From Thioalkalivibrio sp. ALJ21 (GTDB lineage Bacteria; Pseudomonadota; Gammaproteobacteria; Ectothiorhodospirales; Ectothiorhodospiraceae), in assembly GCF_000378605.1 (NCBI RefSeq), contig NZ_KB905155.1:682001-746000 (forward strand): DNA of 64,000 nucleotides. The letters run 5' to 3'. Within the stretch, counting starts at the first letter, position 1. The number at the start of each line of letters is the position of its first letter. Below the pieces are notes generated by a model. It had not been told where the DNA came from. It did not search any database and saw only the letters and a program-made list of their open reading frames with translations. The translations under genes were made by a program, and so were the position numbers. This document shows, one piece after another, positions 46,370-55,053 of the stretch.

Positions 46370-47446
46370 TCAGCCCTCGAGAACCGGGTCCACAGCGACG
46401 GCTTTCCGCCGCAGGGCGGCCAGTTTGTCCCGATCCGGTGCCTCGACCACGCCATGCTCGGTCACGATCGCGTCGACCAGGTGCGCCGGCGTGACGTCGA
46501 ACGCCGGGTTGTAGGCCCGCGCGCCGTCCGCGGCCACGCGCATCCCGGCGAGCGCCAGCACCTCGTCTTCGGCTCGCTGCTCGATCGGGATACCCTCCCC
46601 GTCCGGCATATCGAAGTCGATGGTCGACAGCGGGGCCGCGACCATAAAGCGCACACCGTGGGCACGCGCCAGCAGAGCCAGCCCATAGGTGCCGATCTTG
46701 TTCGCGACATCCCCGTTCGCCGCGATGCGGTCAGAACCCACGATCACCCACCCCACGCGTCCGGAGCGCAGCAAACTGGCGGCCGCCCCTTCGCACAGCA
46801 GCTGCACCGGGATGCCATCATGCACGAGTTCCCAGGCGGTCAGGCGGCTCCCCTGGAGCCACGGGCGGGTCTCGTCGGCAAAGACCTCGGTCACCCGCCC
46901 CTCGTCCCAGGCCGCGCGGATCACCCCCAGGGCCGTGCCATAGCCCCCGGTGGCCAGCGAACCCGTATTGCAGTGGGTCAGTACCGCATGTCCCGGCTCG
47001 ATCAAGGAAGCCCCGTGCCGTCCCATGCGACGGTTGCCCGCAATGTCGTCGTCCAGCATCTGCCGGGCCGCGATGGTGGTCGCCTCAATGGCCGCCTCCA
47101 GATCCATCGCCGCATCGACCTCCCGGGCCATGCGGTCCAGTGCCCAGAACAGATTCACCGCCGTGGGCCGCGAGGCCCGCAGGCGATCCATGTCCGCAGC
47201 CACTCGCGCGCGCCAGTCGTCCCCCCCCCGGGCCTTCTGGCAGGCCAGCACGACCCCGAACGCAGCCGTGATCCCGATGGCGGGCGCACCGCGCACGACC
47301 ATGTCGCGTATCGCGGTCGCCACTTCGCCGGCATCGGTATAGCACTGGCGCACGGCCTCGCCCGGCAACAGGCGCTGGTCGAGCAGATAGAGGTTGCCGT
47401 CTTCAAAGCGAATCGGGCGGATCGTGTCGGAGCGGTGTTCTGTCAT
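46370..47446 (-). CDS. mtnA: S-methyl-5-thioribose-1-phosphate isomerase
   Basis: Converts methylthioribose-1-phosphate to methylthioribulose-1-phosphate in methionine salvage, 358 aa. [16 protein letters not shown] is the family signature. The catalytic Cys is in [10 protein letters not shown] and the catalytic Asp in [18 protein letters not shown], separating it from eIF2B proteins, which lack them. It lies 12 bp downstream of comEC. The partner mtnP is 28 kb away. Confidence 0.96.
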   Translation of the reverse strand: MTEHRSDTIRPIRFEDGNLYLLDQRLLPGEAVRQCYTDAGEVATAIRDMVVRGAPAIGITAAFGVVLACQKARGGDDWRARVAADMDRLRASRPTAVNLFWALDRMAREVDAAMDLEAAIEATTIAARQMLDDDIAGNRRMGRHGASLIEPGHAVLTHCNTGSLATGGYGTALGVIRAAWDEGRVTEVFADETRPWLQGSRLTAWELVHDGIPVQLLCEGAAASLLRSGRVGWVIVGSDRIAANGDVANKIGTYGLALLARAHGVRFMVAAPLSTIDFDMPDGEGIPIEQRAEDEVLALAGMRVAADGARAYNPAFDVTPAHLVDAIVTEHGVVEAPDRDKLAALRRKAVAVDPVLEG

Positions 47447-47458
47447 GAGATTATTCTA

Positions 47459-49789
47459 TCAGGGCTCTTTTCGATCAGGGCTCTCGGGATGCCAGAATCG
47501 CACCCTCGGGCGCCCGGTCGCCGGAGCGCTGTCGAGTCGCGCGCTGCTCGTGACCAGTGCACCGCTCCGGCGGGTCTCGTACAGTGGAATACCGCTTAGC
47601 TCCAGCCGTTTCCGGGCCTCGTCGGGCAGACCGCCACCCTCGGCGGTCGTCGCCGCCCAGACCTGACCTGGCGGGAAACGCGCCAGCCAGTCAGCCTGCA
47701 GGGCACGCGGATTGGAAGTCCTCGGCGCCACCAGCAAATCAACCGCAAAGCCCGCGTTGTCCCGATGCATCACGGCCTCGCCGAGACCATCCAGCCCGCC
47801 CATGACCAGCAAGGTCGCGCCCGCCCCCTCCACCTTCAGCACACAGGACGCGGACGAGTCGTCATTCCAGCCCGGCGGCGGATGGAGTACCTCGAAGCGC
47901 ACACCGTCCCAGTTCCACTGATCCCCCTTTTCGCAGCTTTCGTCATTGTCATGGCTCACCGGAGTGCGCCGCAGCGTGCGCCCCACCGGAATCCGTTCCC
48001 GGACGGCCGCCACGCCCCCTGCGTGGCCGGCATGTTCGTGCGTCACCATCAGGGTATCCAGGGAGCGGATAGCGCTCGCCCGCAAGGCCGGCACCACAAT
48101 CCGGTCGCCCGCGCTGAAGCCGCCCTCTCGACCCGGACCTGCATCAACCAGCAGCGCGTGTCGTCGGGTCTCAACGATAGTGGCCTGCCCGGCGCCAACA
48201 TCCAGGACCTGAACGCGCCATTGCCCGGCCGCGAGGTCCGGGCGCAGCGGCGCCACCAGAGCAATCGCGGCTACTGCAATCCAGGGGGCCAATCGCCGGG
48301 CGAGCGGCTGCAAGGCCAGGAGAACGGCCACGCCGCCCAGCAGGGCCGCGGCCACCGGAACATGGCGCTGGTCCACCAGAACAGGGATCCCTGCCAGTGC
48401 CTCCAGCATCATCACCAGCAGTGCCAGCAGGCCGTCCCCAATACCCAACAACAGGCCGCCGGCGGCCGGCCACCACCAGGCAACCAAGGCGCCAACCAGC
48501 AACAACGGCAGGATCAGCAGCGTCACCATGGGCACCGCAATCAGGTTGGCCACGGGTGCGACCCAGGACCCCAGCTGAAACCAGGCCAGACTGAGCGGAA
48601 GCATCGCGATCGCCAGCACGACCTGGATACGCAGGCCGTCGCGCCAACCGGTCGCCCCGACCCGACCCTGCAACAGCAGCAGGATCACGGCCACCGCGCC
48701 GAACGAGAACCAGAACCCCGGGGCCAGCACGCTCGGCGGGTGCACAATCAGCACCATGGCCGCGGCAAGGGCCAGGGCGCGCCAGGCAACACCCTCGCGA
48801 CGCGACAGTACCGCCAGCGTGAACGCAATCAGCATCAGCAAAGCCCTTTGGGTCGGGATGCTGAAACCGGCGAGTACCGCATAGCCCGTGGCGGCCACCA
48901 GCCCGACCACACTCATGAACAGCCAGCGCCGCAGCCGTCTAAAAGCCGCCACCCCGGACCACAACCATCCGGCAATGCCGCCGGCAAACCCCGCGACCAG
49001 GGCCACATGCAACCCGGAAATCGCCATCAGGTGATTGGTCCCGGTGTGCAGGAAAGCCTGCCATTCACTCTCGGTCATGGCCTGGCGATTGCCGATGACC
49101 AGCGCCTGCACCAGGCCCGGGTGACGCAAATCTGGTGCCGCGCGCTCCAGACATGCCTGCATTGCGGCCCGAAGGCGGTGCATGATCACGCGGCCCCTGG
49201 CCCCCTCCTGCACGCCTGCCAGTGGGGTAACGGAACGCGCAACGGCGCTGCCGTGCATCCCCTCGCGGTAGAACCAGCCTGCGGCATCGAATGCCCCGGG
49301 GTTGCGGGGGCCGTCGACACCACGCAATCGCAAGTCCAGCCGCAGCGAATCACCCACCTGTATCGCCGGCCGCGCGGGGAAGGCGCTCACCCACAACTCG
49401 CGGCCTTCAAGCTCCAGCCCCGGGTTGCCCTGCTCGATCTCCGACACCCCAACCCGGAACCGGCTGCGCCGCTCCCCGTGCTCCGGCAAACTGACCACCT
49501 GTGCCCGCACCAAGACCTCGGCTCCCGACCACTCGGGACTCACGACCTTGCCCGACCAGTCCGTCGCATGCGGGAGTGCCAGCCACACGCCCGCGAGCAA
49601 CCCCAGCGAGGCTGCTGGCAACCACGTGAAAGGAGAACCTCGCCGAGCCGCCTGGACCCAGCCAAGTGCGACCAGCGCGCCAGCGACAGGCAGGAATACT
49701 CTCAATGGACCTTCGAGCAAGACAGGCAGGACGGGGAGCTGGTGCAACCCCCACACACCGGCGATCAGGCCCAGCACCGCGACCATCAT
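47459..49789 (-). CDS. comEC: ComEC/Rec2-type DNA uptake channel with a degenerate metallo-beta-lactamase domain
   Basis: 776 aa inner-membrane protein of ComEC architecture: N-terminal membrane segments, an OB-like periplasmic domain (about 75-180), a competence membrane domain (about 215-490, with HTGTNHLMAISGLHVALV) and a C-terminal MBL-like domain (about 520-760). The MBL ligands are altered: HxHxDH reads HEHAGH (Asp lost), the usual GD reads MGGLDG, and the HHGS segment reads APRTSN. The frame is intact. Start is one of two adjacent ATGs (49789 or 49786) with no clear ribosome-binding site. DNA transport is likely; nuclease activity is doubtful. Confidence 0.9.
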   Translation of the reverse strand: MMVAVLGLIAGVWGLHQLPVLPVLLEGPLRVFLPVAGALVALGWVQAARRGSPFTWLPAASLGLLAGVWLALPHATDWSGKVVSPEWSGAEVLVRAQVVSLPEHGERRSRFRVGVSEIEQGNPGLELEGRELWVSAFPARPAIQVGDSLRLDLRLRGVDGPRNPGAFDAAGWFYREGMHGSAVARSVTPLAGVQEGARGRVIMHRLRAAMQACLERAAPDLRHPGLVQALVIGNRQAMTESEWQAFLHTGTNHLMAISGLHVALVAGFAGGIAGWLWSGVAAFRRLRRWLFMSVVGLVAATGYAVLAGFSIPTQRALLMLIAFTLAVLSRREGVAWRALALAAAMVLIVHPPSVLAPGFWFSFGAVAVILLLLQGRVGATGWRDGLRIQVVLAIAMLPLSLAWFQLGSWVAPVANLIAVPMVTLLILPLLLVGALVAWWWPAAGGLLLGIGDGLLALLVMMLEALAGIPVLVDQRHVPVAAALLGGVAVLLALQPLARRLAPWIAVAAIALVAPLRPDLAAGQWRVQVLDVGAGQATIVETRRHALLVDAGPGREGGFSAGDRIVVPALRASAIRSLDTLMVTHEHAGHAGGVAAVRERIPVGRTLRRTPVSHDNDESCEKGDQWNWDGVRFEVLHPPPGWNDDSSASCVLKVEGAGATLLVMGGLDGLGEAVMHRDNAGFAVDLLVAPRTSNPRALQADWLARFPPGQVWAATTAEGGGLPDEARKRLELSGIPLYETRRSGALVTSSARLDSAPATGRPRVRFWHPESPDRKEP

Positions 49790-49902
49790 GGCGCACGGTC
49801 CCGTCCAGGAAGAGTTGGAATCCTCTCCCCAGGGCCCAGTCCTAGCAGGTAGGATGCACGCCCAGGATTGGGCCTGCGAGAGTCCGACAGATACCCCGAG
49901 AC

Positions 49903-50469
49903 ATGGCGAAGCACATCATCAGAAGGCTGTTCCCCGGCATGGAGGGCGTGCGCGGCCATCGCGCACTCTCCCCCCTGGGGCCGCGCCTGCGGTCTCCGGA
50001 TCTGTGGCATCTGAACCGCCGCTCCGTGGCTGGTGCGTTTGCCGTTGGGCTGTTCGTGACCTTCCTGCCTATCCCTATGCAGATGCTGGTCGCCGCGATT
50101 GTCGCGCTGATTGTGCGCGTCAACCTGCCCATCTCGGTGATCCTGGTCTGGATCTCCAACCCGATCACCATGCCCCCCATGTTGTATATGGCCTATACCG
50201 TCGGCCGCAAGCTGCTGGGTGAGCCGCCCCGCGATGTCCATCTCGACTGGAGCTGGGAATGGTTCAGTACCGAGCTGCTGACCATCTGGCAGCCGCTACT
50301 GCTCGGCAGCCTGCTCTTCGCGACGCTGGCCAGTCTCTCCGGATATCTGCTGGTGCGTGTGCTGTGGCGCGTGAATGTCGTACAGCGCCTGCGGACCCGT
50401 CGCGCGTTGCGGCGGTTGCGTCAGGAGCGGGAAAGGGAAAAAGCGGAAAAAGACGATTCGGGCCGGTAG
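49903..50469 (+). CDS. DUF2062 domain-containing membrane protein
   Basis: 188 aa with three or so membrane segments (about 42-68, 73-98, 130-156) and the family sequence AVGLFVTFLPIPMQML and WISNPITMPPMLY. The C terminus is strongly charged (Arg/Glu/Lys). The function of the family is unknown; it is often found beside comEC and lolCDE, as here. It is divergent from comEC and converges on lolD. Confidence 0.9.
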   Translation: MAKHIIRRLFPGMEGVRGHRALSPLGPRLRSPDLWHLNRRSVAGAFAVGLFVTFLPIPMQMLVAAIVALIVRVNLPISVILVWISNPITMPPMLYMAYTVGRKLLGEPPRDVHLDWSWEWFSTELLTIWQPLLLGSLLFATLASLSGYLLVRVLWRVNVVQRLRTRRALRRLRQEREREKAEKDDSGR

Positions 50470-50534
50470 CCGACGCACGCCAAGGGCTGACCGCAACTCC
50501 GCAAGGCTTTACCCAGCGCTCCCGAGCGGACGGA

Positions 50535-51248
50535 TCAGTCGTCGGCCAGCTGACCGTGGAAGTGCTCGCGCTCCAGATGCCCCTTGACCAGCTGTACCGA
50601 CCGATCCAGCTCGCGCGCGAGGGTGATGTCATGCGTCACCAGTGCCAGCGCGGTGCCAGTAGAGCGGTTCATCTCGCGCAGTAGCGCGAACACATGCTGG
50701 GCGCGCTCCTGATCCAGATTCCCGGTGGGCTCGTCGGCCAGAATCGCGGACGGCCGCGTCACCAGCGCCCGTGCGATCGCCACGCGCTGGCGCTCGCCCC
50801 CCGACAGTTCGGCCGGCTTGTGCGCACCACGGTGCCCGAGGTCGACCTGTCCGAGCCAGTGCTCTGCCTCCTGGCGCGACCGTCGGCTGGAGGTCCCCCG
50901 GATCAGCAGAGGCAGCGCGACATTCTCGACCGCCGTCAGCTCCGGCAGCAGGTGATGGAACTGGTAGACGAACCCGAGGTGCTGGTTGCGCATGCGGCCC
51001 CGGCGCGCCTCGCCCATGCGCGACCACTCCTGCCCCAGCAGCCGAACCTCGCCCGCCGTGGGGCGATCCAGTCCCCCGAGCAGATGCAGCAGCGTACTCT
51101 TGCCGGAACCCGAGGCACCGATGATCGCCGTCTGGTCGCCCCGCTCCAGGCGAAAATCGACGCCCTGCAGCACGGCCACATCCAATTTGCCATCGCGGAA
51201 ACGCCGCTCGACCCCCACGGCCTCCAGTACCGGAGCAGTCTCAGTCAT
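50535..51248 (-). CDS. lolD: Lipoprotein-releasing ABC transporter ATP-binding protein
   Basis: ATPase of LolCDE, which extracts lipoproteins from the inner membrane for delivery to LolA, 237 aa. Walker A GASGSGKS (44-51), signature [15 protein letters not shown] and Walker [12 protein letters not shown] are intact. LolD-typical [20 protein letters not shown] is present. It overlaps lolC/E by 8 nt. Confidence 0.96.
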   Translation of the reverse strand: MTETAPVLEAVGVERRFRDGKLDVAVLQGVDFRLERGDQTAIIGASGSGKSTLLHLLGGLDRPTAGEVRLLGQEWSRMGEARRGRMRNQHLGFVYQFHHLLPELTAVENVALPLLIRGTSSRRSRQEAEHWLGQVDLGHRGAHKPAELSGGERQRVAIARALVTRPSAILADEPTGNLDQERAQHVFALLREMNRSTGTALALVTHDITLARELDRSVQLVKGHLEREHFHGQLADD

Positions 51249-52491
51249 GGCGCAGGGCCTCCGCCGGCTGCGTACGGGCCGCCCGCCAGGCCGGGAACAG
51301 CGTCGCCACGACGGTCAGCAAGAACGCAATCCCGCCCACCCGAAAGACATCGGATGCTTTCAATTCCGACGGCAAATCACTGATGTAATAGACATCGGCC
51401 GCGAGAAACTCGATGCCCATCGCGCGTTCTATGAAGGGCACCACGACATCGATATTGAGCGCCAGCGCGACACCGGCGACCGAGCCGAGCAGGATGCCGA
51501 TCGCGCCGATCACCACCCCCTGGACCACGAACACCAGCATGACCCCCGAGGGGGACAGCCCAAGGGTTCGCAGTATCGCGATATCCCCCTGCTTGTCGGT
51601 CACCAACATGATCAGCGTGGAGACGATATTGAAGGCCGCTACCGCAACGATCAGGGACAGGATGATGAACATCACCATCTTCTCGATCTGGATCGCGCGG
51701 AAGAGGTTGGCATGCTGGCGCGTCCAGTCGGACACCCGGAACAGCCCGTCGAGCTGACTGGCCACCTCGCGCGAGACCACTCCCGCCCGCATCATGTCCG
51801 TCAGGCGCAGGCGCAGGCCGGTGACGCTCTCGCCCGTCTGGAAGACCGCCTGGGCGTCCTGCAGGTGAATGAAGGCTGTCCCGCGGTCGTATTCGTACAT
51901 CCCGACCTCGAAGATCCCCGCCACCTCGAATCGTCGCATGCGCGGCATTACACCCGCCGGCGAGACCGAGGCCTGTGGCGCCATCAGGATCAGCGAATCG
52001 CCCACCCGCACGCGCAGTTCCGCTGCCAGCTCGCGGCCCAGCACAATGCGGTAGGCACCGGGTTCGAGCTGCCCGAGCCGGCCCTGGGTCATGTGCTCGC
52101 CGATCCGCGCCACGCGTTCCTCGGCCTCCGGGTCCACCCCACGGATCAGCGCACCGGAGATGTTCCCCGTCGCACTGAGCATCGCCTCGCCCTGGACATA
52201 CGGCGCGACCGCCAGTACCCGCTCGTCGATGGTCTCGACCTGCTCCTTCAGTGACTCCCAGTTGCGCAGGCCGCCATTCACGTCCTGGATGGTCGCGTGC
52301 GAGGCCATACCCAGGATGCGATCGCGCAGCTCCCGTTCGAAGCCGTTCATCACCGAGAGCACGGTGATCAGCGCCATCACGCCCAGCACCAGGCCGAGGA
52401 TCGAGACGACCGAAATAAACGAGATGAAGTGATTACGCCGCTTGGCGCGCGTATAGCGCAGACCGATGGCGAGCGGGAGCGGGCGGAACAT
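51241..52491 (-). CDS. lolC: Lipoprotein-releasing ABC transporter permease (LolC/LolE family)
   Basis: 416 aa with four membrane segments: one near the N terminus (about 25-48, [20 protein letters not shown]), a large periplasmic MacB-PCD domain, then three FtsX-type segments (about 270-400). N-terminal [17 protein letters not shown] is typical. Only one permease gene is present, so the transporter may be a LolF-like homodimer or its partner lies elsewhere; LolC versus LolE cannot be decided here. Confidence 0.93.
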   Translation of the reverse strand: MFRPLPLAIGLRYTRAKRRNHFISFISVVSILGLVLGVMALITVLSVMNGFERELRDRILGMASHATIQDVNGGLRNWESLKEQVETIDERVLAVAPYVQGEAMLSATGNISGALIRGVDPEAEERVARIGEHMTQGRLGQLEPGAYRIVLGRELAAELRVRVGDSLILMAPQASVSPAGVMPRMRRFEVAGIFEVGMYEYDRGTAFIHLQDAQAVFQTGESVTGLRLRLTDMMRAGVVSREVASQLDGLFRVSDWTRQHANLFRAIQIEKMVMFIILSLIVAVAAFNIVSTLIMLVTDKQGDIAILRTLGLSPSGVMLVFVVQGVVIGAIGILLGSVAGVALALNIDVVVPFIERAMGIEFLAADVYYISDLPSELKASDVFRVGGIAFLLTVVATLFPAWRAARTQPAEALRHD

Positions 52492-52621
52492 CGCGAAATC
52501 ATGCCAGAGTTACACGGGCACGCCTATCCCCGATGGCACAGAGTTTTGCCACCGGAGGCACAGGCGGGAGGATGACGCTACCATGTGCCTTATCGTCCGC
52601 GAGCCATCGGAGATTCGTCTC

Positions 52622-52981
52622 ATGCAAGGGAATCATGCAAAGCCACCGCTCACCCGTCCGCGCGGCCTGTTCGCCGTCTCTGCCGCGGCGGTCCTGGTCA
52701 CGACCACGGCACTGGCCTCATTGACCGTCAACGAGGCACAGGCGGAGATCCTGCGGGGCACAGGCGGAGACTTCGAAGTGCAAACCCGTGAAGGACTGCC
52801 GGCCCGTGGCCAGAGCCAATCCGGGGTGCGCAGTCGTCATGGCGAGCCCAGCCTGCGTCATCCCACGGTCGGTGATCCGCCGATCACCCGCTGGGACTAC
52901 AATGATTTCTCGGTCGTGTTCGAGGGCGAATACGTGCTGCACAGCATCGTCCACGGCGAACAGACCCCGCGCCGGCCGTGA
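52622..52981 (+). CDS. Small secreted protein of unknown function
   Basis: 119 aa from ATG 52622 with an N-terminal signal peptide (hydrophobic 18-36, probable cleavage after AQA). The C-terminal motif ITRWDYNDFSVVFEGEYVLHSIV is shared with small proteins seen in other gammaproteobacteria (from memory, untested). It overlaps the aguA start by GTGA, suggesting translational coupling to putrescine genes. Periplasmic location predicted; no enzymatic motif seen. Confidence 0.75.
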   Translation: MQGNHAKPPLTRPRGLFAVSAAAVLVTTTALASLTVNEAQAEILRGTGGDFEVQTREGLPARGQSQSGVRSRHGEPSLRHPTVGDPPITRWDYNDFSVVFEGEYVLHSIVHGEQTPRRP

Positions 52982-54048
52982 CGGAAAGCGCATCCTCCCC
53001 CAATACCCGGCGACTGCCAGCAGAGTGGGAACCACAGGCCGGTGTTCAGCTGACCTGGCCGCATAACGGTACCGACTGGGCCGCAGAACTGGACCAGGTC
53101 CACCCCGTCTTTGCCACGCTCGCGGCGGCGATCAGCCGTTTCGAGCCGGTGGTGATCGTCGCCCGCGACCCGGAACACATCGAAGAGATCTCCGGATTTC
53201 TGGTCGAGGCCGCCATCCGCAACGACCGCCTGTGGTTCGCGCTGGCCGACTCCGACGACACCTGGGCTCGCGACCATGGCCCGATCACCGTACTGGAAGG
53301 GCCGCAGCCCCGCCTGCTCGACTTCACCTTCAACGGCTGGGGCGGCAAGTTCCCTGCGGAGCACGACAACGCGATCACCACCGCCCTGGCCCAGCAGGGC
53401 GTCTTCGGACCGAACGTGCCGGAGCCCATCGCAATGGTGCTGGAGGGTGGCAGCATCGAGTCTGACGGCGACGGCACCCTCCTGACGACTACTCAATGCC
53501 TGCTGCGGCCCACACGCAACCCGGATCTGGACAAGGCCGCTATCGAACGCCGCCTGCACGAGCATCTGGGGGCGCAACGGGTGTTGTGGCTGGAACATGG
53601 CCACCTCGAAGGGGACGACACCGACAGCCACATCGACACCCTCGCCCGCTTTTGCAGCCCGGACACGATCGCCTATGTCCAGTGCGACGACCCTGACGAT
53701 CCGCACCACGGCGAACTGGCGGCCATGGAAGAGGAACTGCGCTCGCTGCGTCAGGCCTCCGGCGTGCCCTACCGGCTGATTCCCCTGCCCTGGCCTCGCC
53801 CGCAACACGGCCCCGATGGCCAGCGCCTGCCGGCGACCTACGCGAACTTCCTGGTCCTCAACGATGCGGTGCTGATGCCGGCCTACGATGACCCCGCCGA
53901 CGCGATCGCGCTTGATCGCCTGACCGAGGCCTTTCCGGGACGCGAGATCGTGGAAATCGACTGCCGGGCCATCATCCGGCAGGGTGGCAGTTTGCATTGC
54001 CTGACCATGCAATACCCCAAGGGCGCCCTTGGCATCCCGGAAGACTGA
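52978..54048 (+). CDS. aguA: Agmatine deiminase
   Basis: Hydrolyses agmatine to N-carbamoylputrescine and ammonia, 356 aa of the Porphyromonas-type peptidyl-arginine deiminase family. GTG 52978 overlaps the preceding stop. Family motifs: WPHNGTDW, DTWARDHGPI, NGWGGKF, EGGSIESDG, GHLEGDDTDSHID and the nucleophile Cys in GGSLHCLTMQ. aguB follows after 6 bp. Confidence 0.96.
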   Translation: MTESASSPNTRRLPAEWEPQAGVQLTWPHNGTDWAAELDQVHPVFATLAAAISRFEPVVIVARDPEHIEEISGFLVEAAIRNDRLWFALADSDDTWARDHGPITVLEGPQPRLLDFTFNGWGGKFPAEHDNAITTALAQQGVFGPNVPEPIAMVLEGGSIESDGDGTLLTTTQCLLRPTRNPDLDKAAIERRLHEHLGAQRVLWLEHGHLEGDDTDSHIDTLARFCSPDTIAYVQCDDPDDPHHGELAAMEEELRSLRQASGVPYRLIPLPWPRPQHGPDGQRLPATYANFLVLNDAVLMPAYDDPADAIALDRLTEAFPGREIVEIDCRAIIRQGGSLHCLTMQYPKGALGIPED

Positions 54049-54054
54049 TCTGCG

Positions 54055-54954
54055 ATGACAACCGATACCCTTCCCGTGGCCCTGATCCAGCACCGCGATG
54101 CCGGGAGCGTCGAGGCCAACCTGGACGCGACCGCACAGGCCGTGGCCGATGCCGCGGCGGGCGGGGCCCGCCTGGTCGTGCTGGCCGAGCTGCATACCGG
54201 ACCCTACTTCTGCCAGACCGAGGATCCTGACGTTTTCGATCGGGCCGAACCCATTCCCGGCCCGTCCACCAGGCGCCTGGGACAGATCGCCCGCGACAAC
54301 GCCGTGGTGCTCGTGACCTCGCTGTTCGAACGCCGCGCGGCCGGCGTGTACCACAACACCGCAATCGTCTTCGAGGCCGATGGGCGCACGCTGGGGCTGT
54401 ATCGCAAGATGCACATCCCGGACGATCCCGGCTATTACGAGAAGTACTACTTCACCCCGGGTGATACCGGGTTCGTCCCGATCGAAACCTCGATCGGGCG
54501 CCTGGGCGTGCTGGTCTGCTGGGACCAGTGGTATCCGGAGGCCGCGCGCATCATGGCCCTGTCCGGGGCCCAATGCCTGATCTACCCGACCGCCATTGGC
54601 TGGGACCCGCGCGACGCGGCCGACGAGCAGGCGCGCCAGCGCGAGGCCTGGATCACCGTCCAGCGCGGCCACGCGGTCGCGAACAACCTGCCGGTCCTCG
54701 CCTGCAATCGCACCGGGCACGAAATGGACCCGTCAGAGGCCAGTCCCGGGGCCCGATTCTGGGGCACCAGCTTCGTTGCGGGCCCGCAAGGCGAGTTCCT
54801 GGCGCGGGCGGGCCAAGATCAGCCCGAGATCCTCCGCGTCACCCTGGACCTGGGCCGCACCGAGGCGGTCCGCCGCATGTGGCCCTTCCTGCGCGACCGT
54901 CGCATCGACGCCTACAGCCCGATCCTCAAGCGCTACATCGACCGCACGGACTGA
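54055..54954 (+). CDS. aguB: N-carbamoylputrescine amidase
   Basis: Nitrilase-superfamily enzyme yielding putrescine, ammonia and CO2, 299 aa. The catalytic triad is Glu (VLAELHTGPYF), Lys (YRKMHIPDDPGYYEKYYF) and Cys (GVLVCWDQWYPEA). The EKYYFTPGD segment is specific to this subgroup. With aguA it forms a complete agmatine-to-putrescine route. Confidence 0.96.
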   Translation: MTTDTLPVALIQHRDAGSVEANLDATAQAVADAAAGGARLVVLAELHTGPYFCQTEDPDVFDRAEPIPGPSTRRLGQIARDNAVVLVTSLFERRAAGVYHNTAIVFEADGRTLGLYRKMHIPDDPGYYEKYYFTPGDTGFVPIETSIGRLGVLVCWDQWYPEAARIMALSGAQCLIYPTAIGWDPRDAADEQARQREAWITVQRGHAVANNLPVLACNRTGHEMDPSEASPGARFWGTSFVAGPQGEFLARAGQDQPEILRVTLDLGRTEAVRRMWPFLRDRRIDAYSPILKRYIDRTD

Positions 54955-55015
54955 CCGTGACCAGCTAATTCAGCGCCTTCCCGACGGGGTTCCGCCGCAA
55001 ACAGGATCGAATCCG

Positions 55016-55021
55016 TATAAT
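55016..55021 (+). promoter_or_regulatory. Consensus -10 box upstream of mfd
   Basis: TATAAT at 55016-55021, 32 bp before the mfd start. No good -35 hexamer at normal spacing was found. Confidence 0.45.
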
Positions 55022-55053
55022 GCCGGCCCGTTTTCCCGGATCGTCGACACTGC

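Noticed and set aside
47765..49852. 695-codon plus-strand frame opposite comEC
   Set aside because: Very Gln/His/Pro/Arg-rich low-complexity translation, as expected from the antisense of a hydrophobic protein; no start signal.
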